Shown: positions 1-7,716 of the stretch, one piece after another
How the letters are laid out: the number at the start of each line of letters is the position of its first letter
Position numbering within the stretch: the stretch's first letter is position 1
DNA from: an uncultured Collinsella sp.
Lineage (GTDB): Bacteria; Actinomycetota; Coriobacteriia; Coriobacteriales; Coriobacteriaceae
DNA: 30,187 nucleotides
Direction: 5' to 3'
Assembly (NCBI GenBank): GCA_958427145.1
Contig: CAUAAZ010000026.1
Location: 1 to 30,187, forward strand
Notes under the pieces: generated by a model
The model's input: the letters and a program-made list of their open reading frames with translations, nothing else
Database searches by the model: none
What the model was told of the DNA's origin: nothing
Made by a program: the position numbers and the translations under genes

Positions 1-39
1 CGCCAGGAGGAAGAGCTCGACCTTCTCCCTGCTGTACAT
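1..39 (-). CDS. Start of a probable transposase orfA (partial)
   Basis: Thirteen codons are visible, starting at ATG 39 on the minus strand and reading MYSREKVELFLLA before the window ends. A good ribosome site, TGGAGGT, lies 5 bases upstream. The beginning resembles the first helix of the helix-turn-helix OrfA proteins of IS3-type elements. That fits the terminal-repeat-like sequence just upstream at 66-86. Too little is present for a firm call. Confidence 0.35.
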   Translation of the reverse strand, partial: MYSREKVELFLLA

Positions 40-86
40 GCGAACCTCCAGTCCGAACCGCTTCACGGTCCAACTTTCTGTCCGCA
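1..86 (-). mobile_element. Outer end of an IS3-family-like insertion sequence (cut by window edge)
   Basis: Reading the minus strand, the element would begin at position 86 with TG and run through a terminal-repeat-like stretch ending in AGAAAGTTGGACCG (79-66). That stretch resembles the inverted-repeat ends of IS150-group IS3 elements, which often carry a GTTGGAC core. About 25 bases further in, a ribosome site (TGGAGGT) precedes an ATG at 39 that opens a reading frame running off the window. The other end, the transposase body and any target duplication lie outside, so the family call rests on the end motif and the first 13 residues. Confidence 0.42.
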
Positions 87-120
87 CCCCCAACCACGTT
101 AGCTGGGGATTCGAACCCTC

Positions 121-152
121 AAAAAAAGGAGGCATCCTTTCGGACGTCTCCT
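121..152 (-). terminator. Rho-independent terminator of the D,D-carboxypeptidase gene
   Basis: On the minus strand an 11-bp stem (152-142 with 137-127, one A-C mismatch and one G-U pair) closes a GAAA tetraloop. It is followed by seven T residues (127-121). It lies 27 bases after the stop codon at 179. Confidence 0.85.
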
Positions 153-178
153 TTCAGTGAGCGTATTGTTCTTCGAAC

Positions 179-1519
179 CTACACCTCAGGTGCCTTGGCT
201 ACGGTTTCGCTTTCTGCCGCAAGCGGACGGTTTTCGATGCGACGGCTCAGGCGGTCGAGCTTCACAAGAAGCCATTCAATGGGATTCGGCCCCGAGCCTT
301 CCTCGTCGGCAACCAAATCCGTGACAACGACCTTGATGCCGTCTTGCTTGAGCGCGAGGCTACCCACTTTGTCGCCCACATGTACCGTGCCCGAAAGGTC
401 ATCGTAGGTAACCTTTTCGGTTACTTCTCCGGCAAGCGAAAAGATGGTCGCCTGAGCTGCGGGATCGGCGAGTGTGGCGTCGATTGTCTTGTCCGTCCAG
501 TCGGTCTGGCTTATGCGCGCGATGAGCGGATTGCCGTTGGCGGTCTTTTTCTGCGTGTTGGCGATCGCAACCGTCACCTTGTGGCCGTAGTACCAGTTGG
601 CAAGGGTGGCCGTGTCGGCAAAGCGCTGGTCGTTGGTGCTGGAGTTCAAAACGACGGTATAGGTCTCGTCGCCATCGCGGTCGTAGGCTGCCGTAAAGCA
701 GTAGCCGGCATCGTCGGTAGTTCCGGTCTTGCCGCCGATATTGCCGTCCTGCCCCAGCAGCTCGTTGTGCGTATCCATGGAATGTGAGTGGTCGGAGCCG
801 TCGGCGCCTGTAACCTCAATCCAGGAATCATCGCTCGCCACGATCTCGCGGAACGTATCGCTCTTCATTGCTTCCTGCATCATCAGGGCCGCATCGTGCG
901 CGGTCGAGTGCATGTTGCCGGCCCACTCATCAAAGTCCAGACCGTGCGGATTCTCAAAAAGCGTTCCCGTGCAGCCGAGCTCTTTAGCGCGCTCGTTCAT
1001 GGCCTTGACAAACGTGGCCTCGGCATCTTTGGTCTTGGGGTCGATCTTTTTGCCCACATGCTCGGCAAGCACGATGGCGGCGTCATTGCCCGAGGGAATC
1101 ATCAGGCCGCGCAGGGCCTGTTCCACTGTGAGCTCGTCGCCTTTGAGCAAGCCGGCGGTCGAATTGTCTACGGTTGCCGCGGCGTTGCTCACCGTGACCT
1201 TCTCATCCATCTTGCAGTTCTCGATGGTCAAGATTGCGGTCATGACCTTGGTGATTGAGGCGATCTTGACCTGCTCGTCGGCACTGCGGGCGTAATAGAC
1301 GGAACCGTTCTTGCTCATGACGATGGCGTTGGTCGCATCGATATCGGGCAGATTATCAGCCGTGATGCCGCGGGCGTCGGCGGTCTTACCGCAAACGATA
1401 TCGGTCGTAAGCACCTGGGCATTGGCGATAGACGGCACGCCGGCAGCAAGGGCGACAGCGCAGGCAATGCCGGCGGTCAGTTGCGCGGAGCGCTTTACAA
1501 GAGAACTAAGAGTCTTCAC
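179..1519 (-). CDS. dacA: Serine D-Ala-D-Ala carboxypeptidase (PBP5/DacA family)
   Basis: This is a penicillin-binding D,D-carboxypeptidase that removes the terminal D-Ala from peptidoglycan stem peptides outside the membrane. All three active-site motifs are present in order, numbered from the GTG at 1519: SITK at 88-91 (nucleophile Ser88), SGN at 143-145 and KTG at 264-266. Residues 1-34 form a signal peptide ending ANA. The C-terminal tail has an amphipathic segment (WLLVKLDRLSRRIE) of the kind that anchors PBP5 proteins to the membrane. The frame stays open to an ATG at 1759, but that would overlap the divergent regulator gene and place 80 residues before the signal peptide. A TATACT -10 box at 1564-1559 implies that transcription starts near 1552, so GTG 1519 is the best start (446 aa, normal for the family). 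It is divergent from a VanRS-like pair. Confidence 0.88.
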   Translation of the reverse strand: MKTLSSLVKRSAQLTAGIACAVALAAGVPSIANAQVLTTDIVCGKTADARGITADNLPDIDATNAIVMSKNGSVYYARSADEQVKIASITKVMTAILTIENCKMDEKVTVSNAAATVDNSTAGLLKGDELTVEQALRGLMIPSGNDAAIVLAEHVGKKIDPKTKDAEATFVKAMNERAKELGCTGTLFENPHGLDFDEWAGNMHSTAHDAALMMQEAMKSDTFREIVASDDSWIEVTGADGSDHSHSMDTHNELLGQDGNIGGKTGTTDDAGYCFTAAYDRDGDETYTVVLNSSTNDQRFADTATLANWYYGHKVTVAIANTQKKTANGNPLIARISQTDWTDKTIDATLADPAAQATIFSLAGEVTEKVTYDDLSGTVHVGDKVGSLALKQDGIKVVVTDLVADEEGSGPNPIEWLLVKLDRLSRRIENRPLAAESETVAKAPEV

Positions 1520-1558
1520 AGATTTCGCTTTCGACGGGATGGTCTCTTTAGAGTTCAA

Positions 1559-1587
1559 AGTATATCGTTTACCGGTGCGGACAATCA
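1559..1587 (-). promoter_or_regulatory. Promoter of the D,D-carboxypeptidase gene
   Basis: The minus strand carries TATACT (1564-1559), five of six bases matching the sigma-70 -10 consensus. It sits 17 bp after TGATTG (1587-1582), a poor -35. TTGTCC (1584-1579) is a better -35 by sequence but its 14-bp spacing is short. The predicted transcript start near 1552 gives a leader of about 33 nt to GTG 1519. Confidence 0.5.
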
Positions 1588-1692
1588 GCACGCGGGCGTG
1601 CGCGGCCCATGTCTGCGCCCGAACGGACACATAGGTGCTTAAGGTCGACTTAATCGCCCACGCTTGTTGTGTGTGGCGCGCGCTGCCTCGGG

Positions 1693-1713
1693 CATAATGG
1701 AGCGCGAGAGGAG
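1693..1713 (+). promoter_or_regulatory. -10 box and ribosome site of the VanR-like regulator gene
   Basis: CATAAT (1693-1698) is a good -10 element without a clear -35 at normal spacing, which would suit an activator-dependent promoter. GAGAGGAG (1706-1713) is the ribosome site, 5 bases before ATG 1719. The predicted leader is only about 14 nt long. Confidence 0.42.
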
Positions 1714-1718
1714 CACGC

Positions 1719-2414
1719 ATGAACGAGCGCATTTTGGTAGTCGATGACGAGAAGGCCATCGCCGACCTGGTTGGTATCTACCTTACAAAAGAGGGCTTTG
1801 ATGTTCAGATTGCCTATAGCGGAGCAGATGCTGCCAAGGCGATTTTGGAGCAGGAGCTCGATCTGGCGCTGCTGGACGTCATGCTGCCCGATATCGACGG
1901 CTTTGAGCTGCTGCGTACCATCCGCGCTAGCCATACCTATCCCGTTATTATGCTGACGGCGCGCGATGCCCAACATGACAAGATCGAGGGCCTCTCGTTG
2001 GGTGCAGACGATTACGTGGTCAAGCCGTTCCGTCCTCTGGAGCTCATTGCGCGCGTTCATGCTCAGCTCCGTCGTTACACTAGCTACGGTAGCCGCGCAC
2101 AGGCGGTGGAGTCGCCGACCATCCAGCTCGACGGCCTCGAGATCAACCGCGATGCTCGTTGTGTGACGGTGGACGGTGCACCGGTGCGTCTCACGCCCAT
2201 CGAGTATTCCATCTTGCTGTATCTGGTCGAGCATCGTGGCAGCGTGGTGGCCGTGGGGGACCTGTTCCGCGCGGTGTGGAACGAGGACTTTATGCCCGGC
2301 TCCAACAATACGGTGATGGTGCACATCCGCCATCTGCGCGAAAAGATCGGCGACGATGCTCAAAAGCCGCGCTTTATCAAAAACGTCTGGGGCGTCGGCT
2401 ACATAATCGAATAA
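1719..2414 (+). CDS. VanR-like OmpR/PhoB-family response regulator
   Basis: This 231-aa regulator has an N-terminal receiver domain (residues 1-115) and a C-terminal winged-helix DNA-binding domain (about 130-231). The acidic pocket (VVDDE at 7-11), phospho-acceptor Asp53 (LLDVMLPD), Thr80 and Lys102 (VKPF) are all present. The stretch GADDYVVKPFRPLELIARV and the following AQLRRY are characteristic of VanR-type regulators, which control glycopeptide-resistance and related cell-wall genes. The gene is followed after 25 bases by a VanS-like kinase and lies opposite a D,D-carboxypeptidase. No van ligase, dehydrogenase or dipeptidase gene is visible. The family is clear. A VanR-like role is inferred from motif similarity recalled without a search, and the true target genes are unknown. 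Confidence 0.85.
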   Translation: MNERILVVDDEKAIADLVGIYLTKEGFDVQIAYSGADAAKAILEQELDLALLDVMLPDIDGFELLRTIRASHTYPVIMLTARDAQHDKIEGLSLGADDYVVKPFRPLELIARVHAQLRRYTSYGSRAQAVESPTIQLDGLEINRDARCVTVDGAPVRLTPIEYSILLYLVEHRGSVVAVGDLFRAVWNEDFMPGSNNTVMVHIRHLREKIGDDAQKPRFIKNVWGVGYIIE

Positions 2415-2439
2415 CGCCTTTGATGGTGGGGAAGTGGAT

Positions 2440-3678
2440 ATGACAAAAGACGATAGGCGGGTATTCGAGGTGCCCGATCGACTCTTTGAATACATAAGGG
2501 CGGTCGTCGACAACCGCGCACTTGCGACGGTGCTGCTCTTTTTGCTGAGTCTGCTACTCATTGGCATTGACAATATCGTTGGCGTCCTGGCAGTTCTGCT
2601 CATTGGCTTCTTGCTGATCGATCGATTCGAAATCGTCCGCCGCTGCGTGGTAATCGGCGGTGCCGCGTGGACAATTACGCTGGCGATCGGGGCCATGGCG
2701 CTTGGCGGTATTGGCGAGCCTGTGTTCTTTGATGCCGTCTTTGTGTTCAACATGCTCGGCTTTGTGCTGGCGCTCGCCGTGTGTGTCCTGTTCTTTTGCG
2801 GGCGTGCCCTGTATTACCAGGGTTATGAGGAAGGCGAGCAGCATGCCGACCGCGTGATCGCCGCTCGTATTCAGGACCGTCTGATCGACAACCCCGACAC
2901 GTGGGATACCATCGACGGCGATTTTCTCGAGGTCGAGGGCGCGCTCAATCGGGCGCGCGATTGTGAGCGCAAGGTTCAACAAGCCCTGCGCGACGAATCG
3001 CATCGCAAAGATGACCTGGTTACGTACCTGGCGCACGACCTGCGCACGCCGCTCGCCAGCGTGGTGGGCTATCTTTCGCTCTTGCAGGAGGCTCCCGATT
3101 TGCCGCTTGAGCAGCGTGCGCGCTTTACGGGCGTGGCGCTCGACAAGGCCCATCGGCTCGACGCGCTCATCGAGGAGTTCTTTGACATCACGCGTTTCGA
3201 TTTCCACGATATCGTGCTTACCCGCGCCTACGTCGATTTGGGGCTATTGCTGGCGCAGGTGGCCGACGAGTTCTATCCCATTCTCAACGAACAGCACAAG
3301 GAAGCCAAGGTTGATATCTGCGAGGACCTGACGGTGCTCGTGGACGGCGACAAGATGGCTCGCGTATTCAACAACATCATGAAAAACGCCGTTGCCTATA
3401 GCTATGAAGGCTCGACTATCACGATCGAGGCCAGGCGTTTGGGTGACGGTGGCGTACGCGTACGATTTGTGAACCAGGGCGATCCGATCCCTGAGCCAAA
3501 GCTCAAGGTGATCTTTGAGAAGTTCTATCGCCTGGATGCAGCGCGTGCGACCAATCGCGGCGGTGCTGGGCTGGGGCTTGCCATCGCCAAGGAGATTGTT
3601 GGGGCACATGGCGGTGCCATCGCGTGCGAATCGACGCCCGAGCATACCGTCTTTACCATCAAGCTGCCCGCCGCGTAG
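2440..3678 (+). CDS. VanS-like sensor histidine kinase
   Basis: This is a membrane histidine kinase of 412 aa from ATG 2440. GTG 2434 is an alternative, but GGGGAAG at 2427-2433 is better spaced for 2440. Residues about 28-125 hold three or four hydrophobic segments with almost no extracytoplasmic domain. The DHp domain has the phospho-acceptor histidine near residue 199 in LVTYLAHDLRTPLASVVGYL. The catalytic domain carries the N box (FNNIMKNAVAY), the F box (FEKFYRLD) and a glycine-rich G2 box (GGAGLGLAIAKEI). The sequence around the histidine (DLVTYLAHD and GYLSLLQEAPD) closely resembles VanS. With almost no outer domain, it probably senses at or within the membrane. It is paired with the upstream regulator. 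Confidence 0.85.
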   Translation: MTKDDRRVFEVPDRLFEYIRAVVDNRALATVLLFLLSLLLIGIDNIVGVLAVLLIGFLLIDRFEIVRRCVVIGGAAWTITLAIGAMALGGIGEPVFFDAVFVFNMLGFVLALAVCVLFFCGRALYYQGYEEGEQHADRVIAARIQDRLIDNPDTWDTIDGDFLEVEGALNRARDCERKVQQALRDESHRKDDLVTYLAHDLRTPLASVVGYLSLLQEAPDLPLEQRARFTGVALDKAHRLDALIEEFFDITRFDFHDIVLTRAYVDLGLLLAQVADEFYPILNEQHKEAKVDICEDLTVLVDGDKMARVFNNIMKNAVAYSYEGSTITIEARRLGDGGVRVRFVNQGDPIPEPKLKVIFEKFYRLDAARATNRGGAGLGLAIAKEIVGAHGGAIACESTPEHTVFTIKLPAA

Positions 3679-3781
3679 CGTAGGCGCCTTTACAAACACC
3701 TGACAATGCGCTCACGTGCGTATGAGTCGCGATTTCTACTATCGATACAGCTGGATTGATATCGATGTGGAGGTATGCGGT

Positions 3782-4657
3782 ATGACGGCTGCTGCGGCTA
3801 TGGAGCCCACGGAGCTCGAGGAGCTAATGGAGGCGCAAGCCGAGGCTGCGCACGAGCGCGAAGTCGGGGATGCGACTCGCCCCACGGCGCAGGATCTTGC
3901 CGCCTCGCCGACACGCATCGACGTCGAGGGCCTCGACCTGTTCTATGGCGACCATCACGCGCTCAAGGACGTGTCCATCAAGATCCGCGACAAGCAGATT
4001 ACCTCGTTTATCGGTCCTTCGGGCTGCGGCAAGTCAACGCTGCTGCGTTGCTTTAACCGCATGAACGACGGCATCAAGGACTGCCGCATCGAGGGCAAGA
4101 TCGCGCTCGACGGCCAGGATATCCTGGGCGACTACGACATCTGCCGCCTGCGTCAGCGTGTGGGCATGGTGTTCCAGCGCCCTAACCCGTTTCCCATGAG
4201 CATCTACGACAACGTCGCGTATGGCCCGCGCGGCATGGGTGTGCGCGACCGCGCCGTGCTGGATGAGCTGGTCGAGGACTCTCTTCGTCGCGCTGCGCTA
4301 TGGGACGAGGTCAAGGACAAACTCAAGGAGTCGGGGCTGGGCCTTTCGGGCGGGCAGCAGCAGCGCCTGTGCATCGCCCGCGCGCTTGCCGTGCAACCCG
4401 ATATTCTTCTGATGGACGAGCCCACGAGCGCTCTCGATCCCGTGTCGACGCTGGTGGTTGAGCGGCTGGCCTGCGAGCTCAAAGAGACCTGCGCGCTCGT
4501 GGTCGTTACGCACAATATGCAGCAGGCGGCGCGTATCTCCGACTCGGTCGCGTTTTTCTTGCTGGGTGAGTTGGTGGAGCACGCGCCCACCGCTCAGCTC
4601 TTCAAAAATCCCACCGATCCGCGCACGGCGGACTATTTGACGGGACGTTTTGGCTGA
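3782..4657 (+). CDS. pstB: Phosphate ABC transporter ATP-binding protein PstB
   Basis: PstB is the cytoplasmic ATPase of the high-affinity phosphate importer PstSCAB. Numbered from ATG 3782 (ribosome site TGGAGGT at 3768-3774), the Walker A motif GPSGCGKST is near 78-86. The PstB-typical FNRMND follows at about 91-96, then the signature LSGGQQQR near 187-194, Walker B ILLMDEPTSALD near 207-218 and the switch histidine in VVTHNM. The protein is 291 aa, about 40 longer than usual, because of an acidic Glu/Ala-rich N-terminal extension. The frame is open from 3716, but that start has no ribosome site. An inverted repeat (ATCGATA at 3741-3747, TATCGAT at 3760-3766) lies just before the ribosome site. 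The PstS, PstC, PstA and PhoU genes are absent from this window. PhoB/PhoR-like genes follow. Confidence 0.92.
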   Translation: MTAAAAMEPTELEELMEAQAEAAHEREVGDATRPTAQDLAASPTRIDVEGLDLFYGDHHALKDVSIKIRDKQITSFIGPSGCGKSTLLRCFNRMNDGIKDCRIEGKIALDGQDILGDYDICRLRQRVGMVFQRPNPFPMSIYDNVAYGPRGMGVRDRAVLDELVEDSLRRAALWDEVKDKLKESGLGLSGGQQQRLCIARALAVQPDILLMDEPTSALDPVSTLVVERLACELKETCALVVVTHNMQQAARISDSVAFFLLGELVEHAPTAQLFKNPTDPRTADYLTGRFG

Positions 4658-4667
4658 TACCATCTAG

Positions 4668-4691
4668 TAAAGGTACCTTTAGGGTTAAGAT
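4668..4691 (+). promoter_or_regulatory. 14-bp palindrome and possible -10 box before the phoB-like gene
   Basis: TAAAGGTACCTTTA (4668-4681) is a perfect 14-bp palindrome only 10 bases after the pstB stop. TAAGAT (4686-4691) resembles a -10 box. The palindrome would fall in the spacer between -35 and -10, a usual place for an operator. No T tract follows, so it is unlikely to be a terminator. Confidence 0.38.
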
Positions 4692-4721
4692 GTGGTCATC
4701 TCGGCCGCAAAGGGGTTCAAC

Positions 4722-5450
4722 ATGATCTATTACGTCGAGGACGACGACATCATCAGGGATTTGACGGTCTATGCACTGCGCAAGCAGGGAATCGAGGCCG
4801 AGGGCTTTCCGTGCGATGGCGAGTTTAAGGCTGCCGTGGCGCGACGGGTGCCTGATGCCGTTCTGCTCGACATCATGCTGCCCGATGCCGACGGTCTGGC
4901 AATTATGCGTCGCCTGCGCGCCGATCGTCTGACGGCGACGGTGCCCATCATGATGCTCACTGCCAAGGATACCGAGCTCGATAAGGTGATGGCGCTCGAT
5001 GGCGGTGCCGACGATTATCTGACCAAGCCGTTTTCGCTCATGGAGCTTGCCAGCCGTTGCCGTGCGCTGCTGCGCCGCGGCGGTATGGTCAAGCAGACGA
5101 GCGATGTGCTCAGCGTGGGCGATATCGTGCTTTCGCCCAGCCATCGCGAGGTGACCGTTGCCGGTGAGCCGCTCAAGCTCACCTTGCGCGAGTTCGATTT
5201 GCTCGAATATCTTATGCGCAAGCCCGGCGTGGTCTTTACCCGCGAGTCGCTGCTGCAGAGCGTGTGGGGCTGGGACTTCGACGGTGGCTCGCGTACCGTC
5301 GACGTTCACGTACAGACGCTTCGCCAAAAGCTCGGCGAGCGTGCCGGCGCTATCGAGACGGTGCGTGGCGTGGGTTATCGTCTGGCCGAACCTTCCGCCG
5401 GTGGCGATGTCGAAGATGCCGGCATTGCGGACGCCGCATCGGAGGAGTAA
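4722..5450 (+). CDS. PhoB-like response regulator
   Basis: This 242-aa OmpR/PhoB-family regulator consists of a receiver domain (residues 1-115) and a winged-helix DNA-binding domain (about 125-225). Phospho-acceptor Asp50 (LLDIMLPD), Thr80 and Lys102 (TKPF) are present, and the effector domain ends in the typical RGVGYRL. The frame is open from GTG 4692, but ATG 4722 has the ribosome site AAAGGGG and starts the receiver directly with IYYVEDDD. A short acidic tail follows the DNA-binding domain. Between pstB and a PhoR-like kinase, it most likely controls the phosphate-starvation response. That role is inferred from context, because the receiver alone does not distinguish PhoB from related regulators. 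Confidence 0.85.
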   Translation: MIYYVEDDDIIRDLTVYALRKQGIEAEGFPCDGEFKAAVARRVPDAVLLDIMLPDADGLAIMRRLRADRLTATVPIMMLTAKDTELDKVMALDGGADDYLTKPFSLMELASRCRALLRRGGMVKQTSDVLSVGDIVLSPSHREVTVAGEPLKLTLREFDLLEYLMRKPGVVFTRESLLQSVWGWDFDGGSRTVDVHVQTLRQKLGERAGAIETVRGVGYRLAEPSAGGDVEDAGIADAASEE

Positions 5451-5453
5451 TCC

Positions 5454-6878
5454 GTGGTCTTTGCCCCTCAGGGAAAACACACGCTCTCGCATCGCGTGTT
5501 TGCGACGATATTTGTCTGCGCTATGTCCGTCATTTTGGCGTTTACGGTGTTGGGCGCGTTCTTTGTGCAAAATACCTTGGCAGATGCCACGAGTGCCAAT
5601 CTTTCGCAAGAAACCGAGCTTATTGCCGCCGCCTTAAACGAGCAGAAGGAACCCATCGCATTCTTGCGAAGCCTCGATCGCGAGGACCTTCGTATCACGC
5701 TGATCAACAGGGATGGATCGGTCGCCTATGACAACGAGGCGTCTCCTTCCACGTTGCCCAACCATGGCGATCGCCCCGAGGTCATTGAAGCCCTTGAGAG
5801 CGGTTCGGGCTCCGCGGAGCGCACGAGCACCACGCTCGACGAGATTATGCTATATCGCGCCGTCGCCCTTGATAACGGTCAGGTTGTTCGTTTGGCGCAG
5901 GCCCAGCCTGGCGTCGCGGCGATTTTGCTTTCGCTGGTGGCGCCGATGCTGCTTATCGCAGCAGCGGGCGCGGTGCTCTCGTTTTTCCTTGCGCGCCGCG
6001 AATCCCGTGCCATCATTGCGCCGCTGCAGGAGGTCGATTTGGACCACCCGCGCCGTAGCTATGAACACGCCTACACCGAGATGGTTCCCATGCTCGAGCG
6101 CATTGAGTCGCAGCGCCAGGAGCTTAAACGCCAGATGGCGGTGCTGGCCGATAACGACCGCATGCGTCGCGAGTTTACGGCCAATATCACTCATGAGCTC
6201 AAGACCCCGCTTACCGCGATTTCGGGCTATGCCGAGCTTATTGCAAACGGCATGGTTGAGCGCGAGGACGACCTGCGCAACTTTGGCGGCCGCATCTACC
6301 GCGAGGCGGGCCGCCTGGCGGCGCTCGTTAACGACATCCTCACGCTTTCCAACTTGGATGAGGCGGAGCGAGCATCCGAGGGCGAGGCGGTGCCTATTGG
6401 GTCCACGGAGCCCATCGAGCTATCTCGCGCCATGTTGACGGTGGAACAGCGTCTTGAGCAGGTTGCCCGGCAGTCGAATGTGACCATTGGGCACGAGACG
6501 AAGCCCGTGGTGATCGAAGGCGTATCGCGTCTGATCGACGAGCTGATCTATAACCTGGCAAGTAACGCCATTCGCTACAACCGACCTGGCGGTATGGTCA
6601 TGCTGCGTTGTGGAACCCACGACGACGGGCGCCCGTATCTGTCGGTTGCCGATACGGGTATTGGCATTGCGCCCGAGGAGCAGGGTAAAGTGTTCGAACG
6701 TTTTTACCGCGTGGACAAGAGTCGTTCTAGGGCGCGTGGCGGAACCGGCCTGGGCTTGGCGATCGTCAAGCACGCCGCTCTGTACCATCACGCCGCGATT
6801 GACCTGTCGAGTGAACCGGGCGTGGGGACCACCGTTACGGTAACGTTTCCCGTGCAACAAGAGGGACCGTTCGCGTAG
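5454..6878 (+). CDS. PhoR-like sensor histidine kinase
   Basis: This 474-aa membrane histidine kinase starts at GTG 5454, four bases after the regulator stop, with GGAGGAG upstream; the two genes are surely cotranscribed. The first membrane segment is at about residues 15-37 and an extracytoplasmic sensor region follows at 38-150. The second membrane segment is at about 153-180. The DHp domain has phospho-acceptor His247 in FTANITHELKTPLTAISGYA. The catalytic domain holds the N box (IYNLASNAIRYN), G1 (DTGIGI), F box (FERFYRVD) and G2 (GGTGLGLAIVKH). Length and layout fit PhoR of Gram-positive bacteria. A cytoplasmic PAS domain, frequent in PhoR, is not evident between the second membrane segment and the DHp region. 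Confidence 0.85.
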   Translation: MVFAPQGKHTLSHRVFATIFVCAMSVILAFTVLGAFFVQNTLADATSANLSQETELIAAALNEQKEPIAFLRSLDREDLRITLINRDGSVAYDNEASPSTLPNHGDRPEVIEALESGSGSAERTSTTLDEIMLYRAVALDNGQVVRLAQAQPGVAAILLSLVAPMLLIAAAGAVLSFFLARRESRAIIAPLQEVDLDHPRRSYEHAYTEMVPMLERIESQRQELKRQMAVLADNDRMRREFTANITHELKTPLTAISGYAELIANGMVEREDDLRNFGGRIYREAGRLAALVNDILTLSNLDEAERASEGEAVPIGSTEPIELSRAMLTVEQRLEQVARQSNVTIGHETKPVVIEGVSRLIDELIYNLASNAIRYNRPGGMVMLRCGTHDDGRPYLSVADTGIGIAPEEQGKVFERFYRVDKSRSRARGGTGLGLAIVKHAALYHHAAIDLSSEPGVGTTVTVTFPVQQEGPFA

Positions 6879-6937
6879 CGATATGGCAAAAACCGAGGAT
6901 TAGACGATTTACCCGCGCCTCCGCTGCCGCGTTAGTC

Positions 6938-7009
6938 GTTGCGCAACTTACACACGGACGCTGTATCTTATGTATAGAGTTCGGACATGGCAGAAAGATA
7001 CGATATTAT
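6938..7009 (+). promoter_or_regulatory. Probable promoter region of the capsule-regulation genes
   Basis: The 178-bp gap after the PhoR-like gene is AT-richer than its surroundings. It contains the palindrome GTTGCGCAAC (6938-6947), a TTACAC/TGTATA pair with 17-bp spacing (6948-6953, 6971-6976) and a second -10-like TATTAT (7004-7009). No terminator was found for the upstream operon. Which element is used cannot be decided from sequence alone. Confidence 0.3.
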
Positions 7010-7056
7010 ACGAGCAGTTTTGTCGATACGAACTAGGGAAATGAAAGGCAAACTGC

Positions 7057-7713
7057 ATGACCCTTCTTGAACTGTTCCAGCTGCTTAAAAAGCACCTCAA
7101 GCTGGTCATTGCCCTTCCGGTGGTCTGCGCGATCGCCATGGGCGTCGTCTCCTTCACCATGATGGACAACACCTACACCGCCACGACGAGCGTGTACATT
7201 CTCGCCAAGACCGATGGCGGCCAGACGAGCTACTACAACGATCTGTCTGCAAGCCAGATGCTCTCCAACGACATCGCCACGCTGCTCGATAGCGATAGCG
7301 TCAAGAGCGGTGCCGCCAAGGAGCTGGGCCTTTCCAGCCTGGCCGACTATAAGGTAAGCGTTACGAGCGAAACCACGACCCGTGTTATCTCGCTGTCTGT
7401 GACCGGTGCCAGCCCCGATGGCGCCGCCGCTGTCGCCAACGCCATGGCCAACTCGGTTTCTACCGTCGCCCAGGACGTCGACGCCGCCCAGGCCGTAAAC
7501 GTCATCGACAAGGCAAAGGTTCCCGCCCAGCCCAGCGGCCCCAACCGCAAGCTCTACATTGTAGTTGCCGCCCTGGCCGGCCTGTTTGTCGCTGTCGCGA
7601 TTGTTGTGCTGCTCGACATGCTCAACACGCGTGTCCGTTCTGTCGATGACGCCGTCGAACTGCTCGGCGTGCCCGTCATCGGCCGTTTCCCCGTTGTGAA
7701 GGGCGGTAAGTAA
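7057..7713 (+). CDS. Wzz/CpsC-like polysaccharide chain-length and kinase-activator protein
   Basis: This 218-aa protein has the Wzz/CapA layout: a membrane helix at about residues 15-35, an extracytoplasmic region of about 130 residues, and a second membrane helix near 168-192. A Pro-rich stretch (KVPAQPSGPNRKLY) before the second helix is typical of the family. In Gram-positive bacteria the cytoplasmic C-terminus activates a separate tyrosine kinase, and that kinase is the next gene, 3 bases downstream. Together they set the length and export of capsule or exopolysaccharide chains. No glycosyltransferase or flippase gene follows here. Confidence 0.85.
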   Translation: MTLLELFQLLKKHLKLVIALPVVCAIAMGVVSFTMMDNTYTATTSVYILAKTDGGQTSYYNDLSASQMLSNDIATLLDSDSVKSGAAKELGLSSLADYKVSVTSETTTRVISLSVTGASPDGAAAVANAMANSVSTVAQDVDAAQAVNVIDKAKVPAQPSGPNRKLYIVVAALAGLFVAVAIVVLLDMLNTRVRSVDDAVELLGVPVIGRFPVVKGGK

Positions 7714-7716
7714 TCC

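Noticed and set aside
105..118. tRNA gene on the minus strand, suggested by GGGTTCGAATCCCC
   Set aside because: Upstream of the T-arm-like sequence lies the carboxypeptidase terminator instead of anticodon and D arms, and no 7-bp acceptor stem or CCA follows.
1520..1759. Longer carboxypeptidase start at 1759
   Set aside because: It would overlap the divergent regulator gene, put 80 residues before the signal peptide and include the gene's own -10 box.
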